This document shows positions 26,273-34,066 of a DNA stretch of 34,066 bases, piece by piece. The notes under the pieces are model-generated. The model saw nothing but the letters and a program-made list of their open reading frames with translations, searched no databases and was not told where the DNA came from. The stretch's first letter is position 1. Each line of letters starts with the position of its first letter. Source of the DNA: JBKJVQ01 sp046717125 (GTDB lineage: Bacteria; Pseudomonadota; Alphaproteobacteria; Rhizobiales; Methyloligellaceae); the NCBI GenBank assembly GCA_046717125.1, contig JBKJVQ010000255.1:1-34066 (forward strand), read 5' to 3'. The translations under genes were made by a program, and so were the position numbers.

Positions 26273-27491
26273 GCTGAGGATCGAGCGGCTCGGCGCGCAG
26301 GGCGATGGCGTTGCGCATCTGCCAGACGGAAAGCCGGTCTATGTGCCGTTCGCCCTGCCGGGCGAGCTCGTTCGGTTTGATGGCGAGGAGGGGAGCGCCA
26401 AGCCGGCGGAGATCGTCGCGCCGAGCCAGCATCGTATCGCGCCGGTCTGCCGCCATTTCGGCGTTTGCGGGAATTGCGTCGCACAGCATATGGACGACGT
26501 TCTGTACGCGGACTGGAAGCGCAGCACCGTTGCGGGCGCGCTGGCGGCGCGCGGGCTTGATGCACCGGTCGAGAAACTGCGCCGGGTCAGCGCGGGATCG
26601 CGCCGGCGGACATCGTTCGCGCTCGTCCGGCGGGAGGGCAGGACCGTTCTCGGATACCGGCGTCGCAGATCGCATGATGTGTTCGAGGTCGTGGAATGTC
26701 CGGTGCTGGAGCCGGCGATCGCCGATGCGCTGCCAAGGCTGAAGAAACTCACCGCGGCACACGCGCCCGCGACGGGCGAGGCGCGTGTCGACGTTACGAG
26801 GCTCGACAGCGGTCTTGATGTTGTTGTGTCGGGCGCGAAGGCGCAATCGGGTCGCGCTATGGAAAAGCTCGTGAGCGATGCACTCGCCATGGGTATCGCG
26901 CGGCTGACGATCAATGGCGAGCTGATTGCGCAGGAGACGCCGCCGATTGTCCGGATCGCGGGCGTCTCCGTGCCCGTGCCTCCCGGTGGTTTTCTGCAAG
27001 CCTCGTCCGAAGCCGAAACCATTCTGACCGAACTCGTTCTCGATGGCGTGGGCTGCGCTAACCCAGTGGCCGATCTGTTCGCCGGGTCGGGCACATTCAC
27101 GCTGGCGCTCGCGCGCAGAGCCAGCGTCACGGCGGTGGAAAGCGATGCGGCTGCGCTCGCTGCGCTGGACAAGGCAATGCGCGGCGCGTCGGGCCTTAAG
27201 CCGGTTACGCTGCGGCGCGCGGATCTGTTTCGTTCGCCGCTGTTGCCGAGGGAACTCGACCGGTTCGAGGCTGTGGTGTTCGATCCGCCCCGTGTCGGCG
27301 CAAAGGAGCAGGCTGCTGCGTTGGCCCAATCGAAAGTTCCGCGCGTCGTGGCGGTGTCCTGCAATCCCGCGACGCTTGCGCGCGATCTGAGAACGCTGGT
27401 CGATGGCGGCTACCGTATCGAGCGCGTCACGCCCGTCGATCAGTTCGTGTATGCGGCTGAGGTCGAGGTGGTGGCCGTTATGTCGCGTTGA
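26265..27491 (+). CDS. TrmA/RlmD-family 23S rRNA or tRNA (uracil-5-) methyltransferase
   Basis: This is a SAM-dependent RNA m5U methyltransferase of the RumA/TrmA family. The 408-residue protein has an N-terminal TRAM-like start (LRIERLGAQGDGVAHLPDG), an iron-sulfur cluster motif (Cys62, Cys68, Cys71 in CRHFGVCGNC and a fourth cysteine in VVECPVLEP), a SAM-binding loop VADLFAGSGTFTLALA, VFDPPRVGA, and the catalytic cysteine in VAVSCNPATLARDL. The final base glutamate is in YAAEVEVVAV, where many relatives have a histidine before it. The GTG start has GGAG 9 bases upstream and overlaps the preceding 36-codon frame by 8 bases. Which uridine it methylates cannot be told. Confidence 0.92.
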   Translation: MRELRIERLGAQGDGVAHLPDGKPVYVPFALPGELVRFDGEEGSAKPAEIVAPSQHRIAPVCRHFGVCGNCVAQHMDDVLYADWKRSTVAGALAARGLDAPVEKLRRVSAGSRRRTSFALVRREGRTVLGYRRRRSHDVFEVVECPVLEPAIADALPRLKKLTAAHAPATGEARVDVTRLDSGLDVVVSGAKAQSGRAMEKLVSDALAMGIARLTINGELIAQETPPIVRIAGVSVPVPPGGFLQASSEAETILTELVLDGVGCANPVADLFAGSGTFTLALARRASVTAVESDAAALAALDKAMRGASGLKPVTLRRADLFRSPLLPRELDRFEAVVFDPPRVGAKEQAAALAQSKVPRVVAVSCNPATLARDLRTLVDGGYRIERVTPVDQFVYAAEVEVVAVMSR

Positions 27492-27495
27492 GCTG

Positions 27496-28470
27496 CTAAT
27501 TCACGCCCGTTTCGGCGGCATTGTTCCGCTCGGTGATCGCTTGGCGGATATGCGCCAGCTCCGCGTCGTCGTCGAAGATCACCCGGTCGCCGTCGAAGTC
27601 AACGCCGAGCCTTTTCCAGAGCGCATCGAGATCGGTCGCCGCACGTTCCCTGCCCATCGTTCGGTACAGATCGGCGAGAACCGTGTGTCCGGTCACTCTA
27701 TCCGCGGTTTCGAGAATTTTGAGGAGCGGCCAGTCGTCCTGCTCATGGTCGCCGCCCGCCTTGAGCACGCCGCGCATGGCGTCCTGCAAGCCGAGCCGGT
27801 TGTCGGTGCGTTTGCGGATTTCGATGTCTGCGAGCAGGCAGAAGATCGTGCCGCCCCAATAGGTGTTGCCCCAGCTCGCGTTACGATCGAGCCCCCTGTC
27901 CTTGCCAAGGGGGAGGCCCTGGGGCATGTCGCGTACGAACGTGCCCCAGACGGCTTCCTCAGGCAGATCGCCGGCTTTCGCCCGAGCAATGGATTCCACA
28001 TATACGGCAAGACCTTCCGACAGCCAGTTGTGACGATGTGGAATGTTCGGGAGCGCGAAATGCACCATCTCATGGATGAGACGCCAGTCGCGTGCGAGAT
28101 CGGCCTCGGTGCTGCGCTCCCCGATCATCACCCTTAAGGCCGCGCCATACCAGCCCCAGGCCGTCCCGCCATGAATGCCCTTGCCGGATTGCGGCACGAT
28201 CAGGATACGAGCGGATTTTACCGGGAATCGTCCGTAGTAAGACGAAACGATATTTGCTGCGCGTTCGATCCAGTTCCGGACGCGGGCTTCCGGCAGAGAC
28301 AGGCGGCCGGGTGCGAATCCGACGACGAGCGTCGCTCCGGGAATTTCGATCCTGTCATGGGTTAGGGCGTCGAATGCACGATATGGGAAATAATCTCCCG
28401 TGAACGTGCGATCGGCTTGGCCCCCGCCCGCCGAGACACAAAGGACGATGGCAAGGATCAGAACGCGCAT
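27496..28470 (-). CDS. Exported zinc metallopeptidase-like protein (gluzincin type)
   Basis: This is a probable periplasmic zinc peptidase. The ATG at 28470 has GGAG 7 bases upstream and begins a signal peptide (MRVLILAIVLCVSAGGGQA). The 324-residue protein has the zinc motif HEMVH (His133, Glu134, His137) followed by NWLSEGLAVYVE, in which Glu152 is the likely third zinc ligand, the HExxH-plus-downstream-glutamate pattern of the peptidase MA clan. The rest is not assigned to a known subfamily; DGDRVIFDDDAELAHIR near the end is acidic. It is tail to tail with the RNA methyltransferase gene (4 bases) and divergent from the molybdenum hydroxylase operon across about 200 bases. The substrate is unknown. 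Confidence 0.8.
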   Translation of the reverse strand: MRVLILAIVLCVSAGGGQADRTFTGDYFPYRAFDALTHDRIEIPGATLVVGFAPGRLSLPEARVRNWIERAANIVSSYYGRFPVKSARILIVPQSGKGIHGGTAWGWYGAALRVMIGERSTEADLARDWRLIHEMVHFALPNIPHRHNWLSEGLAVYVESIARAKAGDLPEEAVWGTFVRDMPQGLPLGKDRGLDRNASWGNTYWGGTIFCLLADIEIRKRTDNRLGLQDAMRGVLKAGGDHEQDDWPLLKILETADRVTGHTVLADLYRTMGRERAATDLDALWKRLGVDFDGDRVIFDDDAELAHIRQAITERNNAAETGVN

Positions 28471-28670
28471 TTGAGTCTCCGGCGCGTCGCTCCGACAATC
28501 CGGATGGCGTCCCCGCCGCACTTAGATGGAGGCGCGGGGCCGTGCTTGCCGGACCCTTCACGCAGCCGTGACGGCCGCGGTCATTTTGCGTCGCGTCATC
28601 GGCTGGACAGGGCTGTTGCGCCAGAGTCAGACTGTCGTTGAGAATTATTCCAATTTCGAGGAATCCCCCT

Positions 28671-29129
28671 GTGACCAGCATCACCGTCAACGGCGAGGCA
28701 AGGCAGATCGAAGCCGAGCCCGACACGCCGCTTCTCTGGGTTCTGCGCGACGAACTCAGGCTGACCGGCACAAAATTCGGTTGCGGCGTTGCGCAGTGCG
28801 GCGCCTGTACCGTCCATGTCGATGGGGTGGCGCGCCGGTCATGCGTCACGCCGATCGGCCTGATCGATGGCGCTGAGGTCTTGACGATCGAGGGCGTGAG
28901 CGGGCCCGAGGCCGAGGCGGTGCAGGCCGCCTGGATCGGCATCGACGTGCCGCAATGCGGCTACTGCCAGTCCGGCCAGGTCATGTCGGCGATCGCACTG
29001 CTGCAGTCGCTGCCCGCGCCGTCCGACGAGGACATCAACCAGTCGATGGCGGGGAATATCTGCCGCTGCGCCACCTATGTGCGCATCCGCGCGGCGATCC
29101 ATGACGCCGCCGCGAAGCTGAAAGCGTAG
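28671..29129 (+). CDS. 2Fe-2S subunit of an isoquinoline 1-oxidoreductase-type molybdenum hydroxylase
   Basis: This is the small electron-transfer subunit of a xanthine oxidase-family enzyme. The 152-residue protein has the plant-ferredoxin 2Fe-2S site (Cys38, Cys43, Cys46, Cys58 in GCGVAQCGACTVHVDG and RRSC) and the second, helical 2Fe-2S site (Cys96, Cys99, Cys131, Cys133 in PQCGYCQSGQ and GNICRCATY). The GTG at 28671 has GAGGA about 8 bases upstream; a longer frame from 28638 lacks family character. There is no signal peptide, so it is probably exported by riding on the Tat signal of the large subunit, whose gene starts 5 bases downstream. There is no FAD subunit, as in the IorAB type. Confidence 0.94.
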   Translation: MTSITVNGEARQIEAEPDTPLLWVLRDELRLTGTKFGCGVAQCGACTVHVDGVARRSCVTPIGLIDGAEVLTIEGVSGPEAEAVQAAWIGIDVPQCGYCQSGQVMSAIALLQSLPAPSDEDINQSMAGNICRCATYVRIRAAIHDAAAKLKA

Positions 29130-29134
29130 CCGCC

Positions 29135-31321
29135 ATGAACCAGATCAACATCGTTTCCGACCGCCGAACCTTCCTGAAGGGTGTGGCTGCGGTCTCCGCC
29201 GGTCTCGTCATTGGGTTGCGCCTTGCCGTTCCGGCGGCGCGCGCGCAAACCGAAGGCGCGATCGCCGAAGCGCTGGCGAACGTCCAGCCGAATGCCTTCA
29301 TCCGCATCGCGCCGGACAATATCGTCACGGTGCTGTCGAAGCATATCGAGTTCGGGCAGGGGCCCTATACGGGGCTGGCCACGATCGCGGCCGAGGAACT
29401 CGATGCCGATTGGTCGCTGGTGCGTGCGGAAAGCGCGCCGGCCAATCTTGAGCTCTACGCCAATCTGGCGCTCGGCGCACAGCTCACCGGCGGCTCGAGC
29501 GCGATCGCCAATTCCTGGGACCAGATGCGGCTGGCTGGTGCGCTCGCGCGCGCCATGCTGATCCAGGCGGCGGCTGCCGAATGGGGTGTGCCGGCCGGCG
29601 AGATCACGACGGCGAAGAGCCGGCTGATGCACAAAGCGTCCGGCAAGGATGCGCCTTATGGTGAATTCGCCGTGGCGGCCGCGGCTTTGCCGGTACCGGA
29701 CGACGTTCCGCTCAAGGATCCGAAAGATTTCACCCTGATCGGCACCGACGTGCCGAAGCTCGACAGCCGCGCCAAATCCACTGGCAAGGCCATGTTCACG
29801 ATCGACCAGTATCGCGACGGCATGCTCACCGTGCTGGTCGCCCGCCCGCCGCTCTTTGGCGGCAAGGTCGCCAGCTTTGACGACAAGGCCGCACGCGCGA
29901 TCAAGGGCGTGGTCGACGTGAAGCAGATCCCGCAGGGGATCGCGGTCTATGCCGAAGGCTATTGGCCGGCGAAGAAGGGCCGCGACGCGCTTCAGATCGA
30001 TTGGGACGAGGCAGGCGCGGAGAACCGCTCGACCGGCCAGCTCATCGACTATTACCGCAAGCTCGCGGCGGGCGCCGGCGTGACCGCGGCGGGCGATCCC
30101 GCCAAGACGGCGGCGGGGCTGGCCGAGGCTGCGAAGACGGTCGAGGCGACCTATGTCTTCCCCTATCTCGCCCACGCCGCCATGGAGACGCTCGACTGCG
30201 CGCTGGTCTGGACGGATGACGGCGTCCAGAGCTGGTTCGGCAGTCAGGCGCAGACGCTCGACCAGATGGGCATGGCGCAGGTGCTTGGCCTCGACCCGGC
30301 GCAGGTGAAGATCGAAACGCTGTTCGCCGGCGGCAGCTTTGGCCGGCGTGCGCAGCCCGATGCAGGCGTCGCGGTCGAAGCCGCTGAGGCCGTCAAGGCG
30401 ATCGGCAAGAACCGGCCGATCAAGCTCATCTATACCCGCGAAGACGACATGCAGGCGGGACGTTACCGGCCGCTATTCGTGCATCGCATGAAGGCGGGGC
30501 TGGATGCGTCCGGCGCGATCACAGGCTGGGAGCATGTGCTTGTCGGCCAGTCGATCATGGGCAGCGGCCCGTTTGCCTCGCGCGTCACTGGCGGCATCGA
30601 TCCGACCTCGGTCGAGGGCGCGTTCGATCCGCCATACAAGATCACCAATCCGCATGTTTCGCTGCACACGACGGACGCCGGCGTGACGGTGCTCTGGTGG
30701 CGCTCCGTCGGGCATACGCATACGGGCTTTGCCGTCGAAACCTTCATGGAGCGCGTGCTGAAGGCAGCCGGAAAGGACTCCGTGAAAGGCCGGCTCGAGC
30801 TGATGCGCGGCGTCAACCCGCGCCTCGCCGGCACGCTCGAGGCTGTGGCGAAGGCAGCCAGCTGGGGCGGACCCGTGCCCGAGGGTCGCGCGCGGGGCGT
30901 CGCTTCGGTCGAGAGCTTCAACTCCTATGTCTCCGAGGTCGTGGAAGTCTCGATCGGCAGCGACGGCAAGCCAAAGGTGCACAAGGTCTGGGTCGCGGTC
31001 GATTGCGGCATTGCGGTCACGCCGAACATCATCCGTGCGCAGATGGAAGGCGGCGTGGGCTATGGCCTTGGCGCGATCCTGCATGATGAGATCACGCTCG
31101 ATCATGGCCGCGTCGTACAGACCAATTTCGATACCTATCGCTCGCTCCGTATCGACGAGATGCCGGAAGTCGAGGTTACGATCATCAAGTCGAACGAGAA
31201 GCCGACCGGCGTGGGCGAGCCGGGCGTGCCGCCGATCGGGCCGGCCGTCGCCAATGCGTGGGCAGCATTGACTGGCCAATGGGTGACGGAACTGCCCTTC
31301 CGCAGCGCGGCGGGAGTATAG
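29135..31321 (+). CDS. Molybdopterin-binding subunit, isoquinoline 1-oxidoreductase type (Tat-exported)
   Basis: This is the catalytic subunit of a periplasmic molybdenum hydroxylase that oxidises an N-heterocycle or aldehyde with water. The 728-residue protein starts with a twin-arginine signal (SDRRTFLKGVAAVSAGLVI, ending AARAQ). It has SKHIEFGQGPYTGLATI, the cofactor-binding AGGSFGRRAQPDAG, WRSVGHTHTGFAVETFMERV, and the active-site glutamate in KPTGVGEPGVPPIGPAVANA. The IorB-type order, with the cofactor domains permuted against a single chain and no FAD subunit, implies electrons go to a cytochrome. The next gene encodes a di-heme cytochrome c, a fitting acceptor. The substrate cannot be told from sequence. 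Confidence 0.94.
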   Translation: MNQINIVSDRRTFLKGVAAVSAGLVIGLRLAVPAARAQTEGAIAEALANVQPNAFIRIAPDNIVTVLSKHIEFGQGPYTGLATIAAEELDADWSLVRAESAPANLELYANLALGAQLTGGSSAIANSWDQMRLAGALARAMLIQAAAAEWGVPAGEITTAKSRLMHKASGKDAPYGEFAVAAAALPVPDDVPLKDPKDFTLIGTDVPKLDSRAKSTGKAMFTIDQYRDGMLTVLVARPPLFGGKVASFDDKAARAIKGVVDVKQIPQGIAVYAEGYWPAKKGRDALQIDWDEAGAENRSTGQLIDYYRKLAAGAGVTAAGDPAKTAAGLAEAAKTVEATYVFPYLAHAAMETLDCALVWTDDGVQSWFGSQAQTLDQMGMAQVLGLDPAQVKIETLFAGGSFGRRAQPDAGVAVEAAEAVKAIGKNRPIKLIYTREDDMQAGRYRPLFVHRMKAGLDASGAITGWEHVLVGQSIMGSGPFASRVTGGIDPTSVEGAFDPPYKITNPHVSLHTTDAGVTVLWWRSVGHTHTGFAVETFMERVLKAAGKDSVKGRLELMRGVNPRLAGTLEAVAKAASWGGPVPEGRARGVASVESFNSYVSEVVEVSIGSDGKPKVHKVWVAVDCGIAVTPNIIRAQMEGGVGYGLGAILHDEITLDHGRVVQTNFDTYRSLRIDEMPEVEVTIIKSNEKPTGVGEPGVPPIGPAVANAWAALTGQWVTELPFRSAAGV

Positions 31322-31323
31322 GC

Positions 31324-31932
31324 ATGAACACTTCGATGTTTCGTGCCGCCGCTCTGGCTGCGATTGCGGCGGGAGCGATCGGCGCTGGCGGCTATCTGCT
31401 CGTCGCGGGCCATCCAGGACCCGCGCTGGCGCAGGGAGAAGAACCGGTCGATCCCAAAACCAAATCGATCGGCCTGTTCGCGCAGATCGGCAAGGTGCTG
31501 CTGCATCCGCGCTGCGTGAACTGCCATCCGAAGGACGACATCCCGAAGCAGGGCGAGGATATGCGGCCGCATGACCCGCCGGTCGTGCGCGGCGCCGACG
31601 GGTTCGGCGCTCCGGCCATGCGCTGCACGACCTGTCACCAGAGCCAGAACGTCGATTTCGCCGAAGTGCCGGGCAATCCGAAATGGCATCTCGCGCCGAT
31701 CGAAATGGCCTGGGAAAGCAAGTCGCTCGGCGAGATTTGCCGGCAGATCAAAGACCCGGAGCGCAACGGCGGCAAGTCGATGGAGAAACTGATCGAGCAC
31801 AACGCCAAAGACGAGCTGGTCGCCTATGGCTGGAACCCAGGCAAGGGCCGCGAGCCCGTGCCCGGCACGCAGGAAGAGTTTGGTAAGCTGTTCAAGGAGT
31901 GGGTCGATAGTGGCGCGTACTGTCCCGATTGA
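31324..31932 (+). CDS. Exported di-heme cytochrome c, partner of the molybdenum hydroxylase
   Basis: This is a small periplasmic c-type cytochrome that probably takes electrons from the IorAB-type enzyme and passes them to the respiratory chain. The 202-residue protein starts with an uncleaved or cleaved signal (FRAAALAAIAAGAIGAGGYL, ending PALAQ). It has two heme-binding motifs, CVNCH (Cys64-His68) and CTTCH (Cys101-His105). Distal methionines are possible at M80, M99 and in PIEMAW. The start lies 3 bases after the stop of the large-subunit gene. The end overlaps the XdhC-type gene by 23 bases. Proteins of this type are often labelled as an isoquinoline 1-oxidoreductase subunit, without biochemical proof that I know of. 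Confidence 0.9.
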   Translation: MNTSMFRAAALAAIAAGAIGAGGYLLVAGHPGPALAQGEEPVDPKTKSIGLFAQIGKVLLHPRCVNCHPKDDIPKQGEDMRPHDPPVVRGADGFGAPAMRCTTCHQSQNVDFAEVPGNPKWHLAPIEMAWESKSLGEICRQIKDPERNGGKSMEKLIEHNAKDELVAYGWNPGKGREPVPGTQEEFGKLFKEWVDSGAYCPD

Positions 31933-32845
31933 GTCTGGGAGCGCCGTCCTCGGCGCGCATTGCGACTTCGTACTACCGCAACTGGCGACATTCCGCGCAC
32001 GCGGGCTGCGTACCGCGCTGGTGACGCTGGTCGGCATCGAAGCGTCATCGCCGCGCCCGCTTGGTGCGCAGATGGCGGTGGCGGAGACGGGGGAATGGAT
32101 CGGCTATATCAGCGGCGGATGCCTGGAAGGCGCGGTTGCGGCCGAGGCTGGGCTTGTTATCGCTGAGGGCCGCAACCGGATCGTGCGGTACGGTCGCGGC
32201 TCGCCCTATCTCGACATCAGGCTGCCCTGCGGCGGCGCGCTGGATCTGCATTTCAATCCGGCGCCGCACGATGCGGCTCTGGACACAGCCATCGACTATG
32301 CGGCGCGCCGGATTCCTTTCGAGATGCGGACCGAAGTCAATACTGGCGAGACACTTGTCGTTGCGCGGACGGTGGTACCCAATCTGGCGTCGGCGCGCGA
32401 AGGCGATCTGTTCCGTCGCGTCTACGCGCCGGCGCTGCGCCTTCTAATCGCGGGGCAGGGGCCGGCTGCGGAGGCGCTGGCGCGCATGACTGAAGCCGCC
32501 GGTTACGATTTGGTGCTGATCGACGATCTGGGTGCAATCGAAGCTGCGAAGCCGGATCCATGGAGCGCGTTCGTCACGCTGTTCCACGACCATGATCGCG
32601 AGATTGCGTTTCTTGCGCAGGCGCTGACGAGCGACTGCCTGTATATCGGGGCGATGGGCAGCGAGGTGGCGAAGACGGCGCGCGAAGCCGCATTGCGCGC
32701 GGCGGGTGTTCCCGACGACGCTATCGCGCGGCTCAGATCGCCGATTGGGCTGATACCGCTCGCCAAGTCTCCCGCCGAGCTGGCCGTGTCCGTGCTGGCA
32801 GAGATCGTCGCCGTGGCGAAGGGTGCTGAACGGCTGGAGTCCTGA
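31910..32845 (+). CDS. XdhC/CoxI-family molybdenum hydroxylase maturation factor
   Basis: XdhC-type proteins bind the molybdenum cofactor, support its sulfuration and insert it into xanthine oxidase-family enzymes. The 311-residue protein has the N-terminal XdhC domain (ALVTLVGIEASSPRPLGAQM, YISGGCLEGAVAAEA with the conserved cysteine, GSPYLDIRLPCGGALDL with a second) and a Rossmann-like C-terminal domain (LLIAGQGPAAEALARM, YIGAMGSEVAKTAREAALR, IGLIPLAKSPAELAVSVLAE). The GTG at 31910 has AAGGAG 10 bases upstream and overlaps the cytochrome gene by 23 bases; a longer frame from 31826 would lie wholly within that gene. It is the last gene of the four-gene operon and its presence supports a sulfurated molybdenum site. 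Confidence 0.92.
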   Translation: MARTVPIESGSAVLGAHCDFVLPQLATFRARGLRTALVTLVGIEASSPRPLGAQMAVAETGEWIGYISGGCLEGAVAAEAGLVIAEGRNRIVRYGRGSPYLDIRLPCGGALDLHFNPAPHDAALDTAIDYAARRIPFEMRTEVNTGETLVVARTVVPNLASAREGDLFRRVYAPALRLLIAGQGPAAEALARMTEAAGYDLVLIDDLGAIEAAKPDPWSAFVTLFHDHDREIAFLAQALTSDCLYIGAMGSEVAKTAREAALRAAGVPDDAIARLRSPIGLIPLAKSPAELAVSVLAEIVAVAKGAERLES

Positions 32846-32864
32846 GGGTTACGGGGCGATCTGC

Positions 32865-34066
32865 TCAATTCACCGGGCCACCGCCGCCGATGTCTTCCAT
32901 GGTGGGCTCGCTCGGCGCTTGTCCCGTCGCGCGGTTGATCAGTACGGTGACGACCCAGAGCACCACGCCGATCGCGATCAACACTCCCGCGATCTGGTAT
33001 TGAACCGGATCGCGCCCGGTCCAGGGCCCCGCCAGAAACGCACAGGTCACAGCGCCAAGCACCGGCACGAGGGTTGGTGCGCGGAAGTGTTTGTGGTCGA
33101 CCGGGTCGCGCCGAAGCACGAGCGCGGCGATGTTGACGACCGTGAACACACAGAGCAGCAGCAGCGCCGTCGTGCCGCCGAGGGTCGGAACCTCGCCGAC
33201 GAACAGGATCAGCCCGAAAGCAAGCAGCGTCGTGAACAGGATCGCGGCCCAAGGCGACCGCCGGACCCTGTGCACTTTGCCGAGCGCCGCAGGCAGCACG
33301 CGCTCGCGGCTCATGCCGTACACGAGGCGGCTTGCCATCAGCATGTTGATCAGCGCGCTGTTCGCCACGGCGAACATCGTGATGATGCCGAACACGCCGA
33401 TCGGAAAGCCCGGTGCGCCCACTTCCACGACCTTCAGGAGCGGCGTCGCGCCTTCCGCGAGTTCGGCAGGCGCAACCAGCGTGATCGCGGAGATCGACAC
33501 CAGCACATAGATCGCGCCGGTAATCAGGAGACCGGCGAACAGGACCCACGGAAAGATGCGGCTCGGGTCCTTCGTCTCCTCGGCCATGTTGACCGAGTGC
33601 TCGAAGCCGACCATGGCGAAGAAGGCGAGCGTGGTCCCGGCGATCGCCGCCCAGACGATGCCGCCTTGGTCGGACGTCTTGAATTCGGTAATGCGCGATA
33701 CGTCGCCCTGGCCCGCGCCGATCGCCCACAGCCCGATGACAATGACGATCAGGAGGCCGGACAGCTCTACGCAAGTGAGGACCACGTTGGCTCTCACGCT
33801 CTCGCTAATGCCTCGATAGTTGATCGCCGCGACGACGGCCATGAAGGCGAGCCCGACCAGCGTTATGCCGATCCCGTCGGCGAGGCCGAGATTGAAGGAA
33901 CCGGAAAAATTGGCCGCGAAGGCGCGCGACGCGGTCGAGGCGGAGGTGATGCCGGAGCACATCACGGCGAAGGCGACGATGAACGTCAGGAAGTGCACGC
34001 CGAACGCCTTGTGCGTGAAAAGCGCGGTGCCCGCGGCGCGGGGATATTTCGTGACGAGTTCGAGAT
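32865..34066 (-). CDS. APC-family amino acid permease (N-terminus beyond right edge)
   Basis: This is an inner-membrane amino acid-polyamine-organocation transporter. About 400 C-terminal residues are visible. The frame stays open to the edge with ELVTKYPRAAGTALFTHKAF, a typical segment after helix 2, so the gene continues beyond 34066 and the GTG at 33998 is not the start. Recognisable parts are SGITSASTASRAFAANFSG, INYRGISESVRANVV, FFAMVGFEHSVNMAEETKDP (helix 6 with the conserved GFE), LINMLMASRLVYGMSRERVL and a cytosolic tail EDIGGGGPVN. About nine or ten membrane helices are seen. The substrate is unknown. It is tail to tail with the XdhC-type gene, 19 bases apart. Confidence 0.9.
   Translation of the reverse strand, partial: LELVTKYPRAAGTALFTHKAFGVHFLTFIVAFAVMCSGITSASTASRAFAANFSGSFNLGLADGIGITLVGLAFMAVVAAINYRGISESVRANVVLTCVELSGLLIVIVIGLWAIGAGQGDVSRITEFKTSDQGGIVWAAIAGTTLAFFAMVGFEHSVNMAEETKDPSRIFPWVLFAGLLITGAIYVLVSISAITLVAPAELAEGATPLLKVVEVGAPGFPIGVFGIITMFAVANSALINMLMASRLVYGMSRERVLPAALGKVHRVRRSPWAAILFTTLLAFGLILFVGEVPTLGGTTALLLLCVFTVVNIAALVLRRDPVDHKHFRAPTLVPVLGAVTCAFLAGPWTGRDPVQYQIAGVLIAIGVVLWVVTVLINRATGQAPSEPTMEDIGGGGPVN

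Noticed and set aside
31826..31909. Longer N-terminus of the XdhC-type protein
   Set aside because: Those 28 codons lie within the cytochrome gene and read as Arg/Ser-rich noise; the GTG at 31910 has a ribosome binding site.
33998..34066. Complete permease starting at the GTG at 33998
   Set aside because: The same frame stays open to the window edge with typical permease sequence, so the gene is cut by the edge.

Overview
This is a GC-rich chromosomal stretch that looks like an alphaproteobacterium, most likely of the order Hyphomicrobiales (Rhizobiales). The grounds are many GTG starts, rhizobial-type palindromic intergenic repeats (around 3.3, 5.7, 12.1 and 20.4 kb), a perfect match to the alphaproteobacterial EcfG promoter consensus, and a gene order (HDAC-like protein, xseB, RNA methyltransferase) typical of that group. 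I cannot name a genus. The genes are mostly core or housekeeping; I see no integrase, transposase, prophage or CRISPR array.

Layout. 0-2.5 kb (minus): a MacAB-type efflux operon whose permease gene is internally deleted and frameshifted. 2.6-3.2 kb: a MazEF-type toxin-antitoxin pair. 3.3-6.9 kb: a glycogen-debranching-type glycosidase and a family 4 glycosyltransferase, framed by inverted copies of a short palindromic repeat. 7-9.2 kb: an exported SIMPL-domain protein, a CAU tRNA that looks like tRNA-Ile2, and an ArsH-TerB pair. 9.3-12.1 kb (plus): an ELM1-family protein and the ABC-F factor EttA. 12.2-14.4 kb (minus): an exported methyltransferase-like protein and a CelD-type acetyltransferase.

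14.6-20.3 kb is a compact methionine-cycle operon. An ArsR-type regulator fused to a SAM-dependent methyltransferase is followed by metF and by cobalamin-dependent methionine synthase split into two overlapping genes. An 18-bp near-palindrome just before the regulator gene is the probable operator. At 20.4-20.7 kb a 27-residue membrane peptide gene on the minus strand has its own EcfG-type promoter, a strong ribosome binding site and an intrinsic terminator.

20.8-27.5 kb holds an AcuI-type reductase, a D-2-hydroxyacid dehydrogenase-type flavoprotein, Sua5/TsaC, an HDAC-like deacetylase, xseB, a SET-domain gene and a TrmA-type RNA methyltransferase. The dxs and tlyA genes usually found after xseB in this order are absent; a 36-codon frame resembling the start of an S4 domain may be what is left of tlyA. 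27.5-34 kb holds an exported metallopeptidase, a four-gene molybdenum hydroxylase operon (2Fe-2S subunit, Tat-exported molybdopterin subunit, di-heme cytochrome c, XdhC-type maturation factor) and an amino acid permease running off the right edge.

The items most worth following up are the EcfG-driven micropeptide gene, the methionine-cycle operon with its operator and split metH, the probable tlyA fossil, the broken macB permease, and the molybdenum hydroxylase with its dedicated cytochrome.
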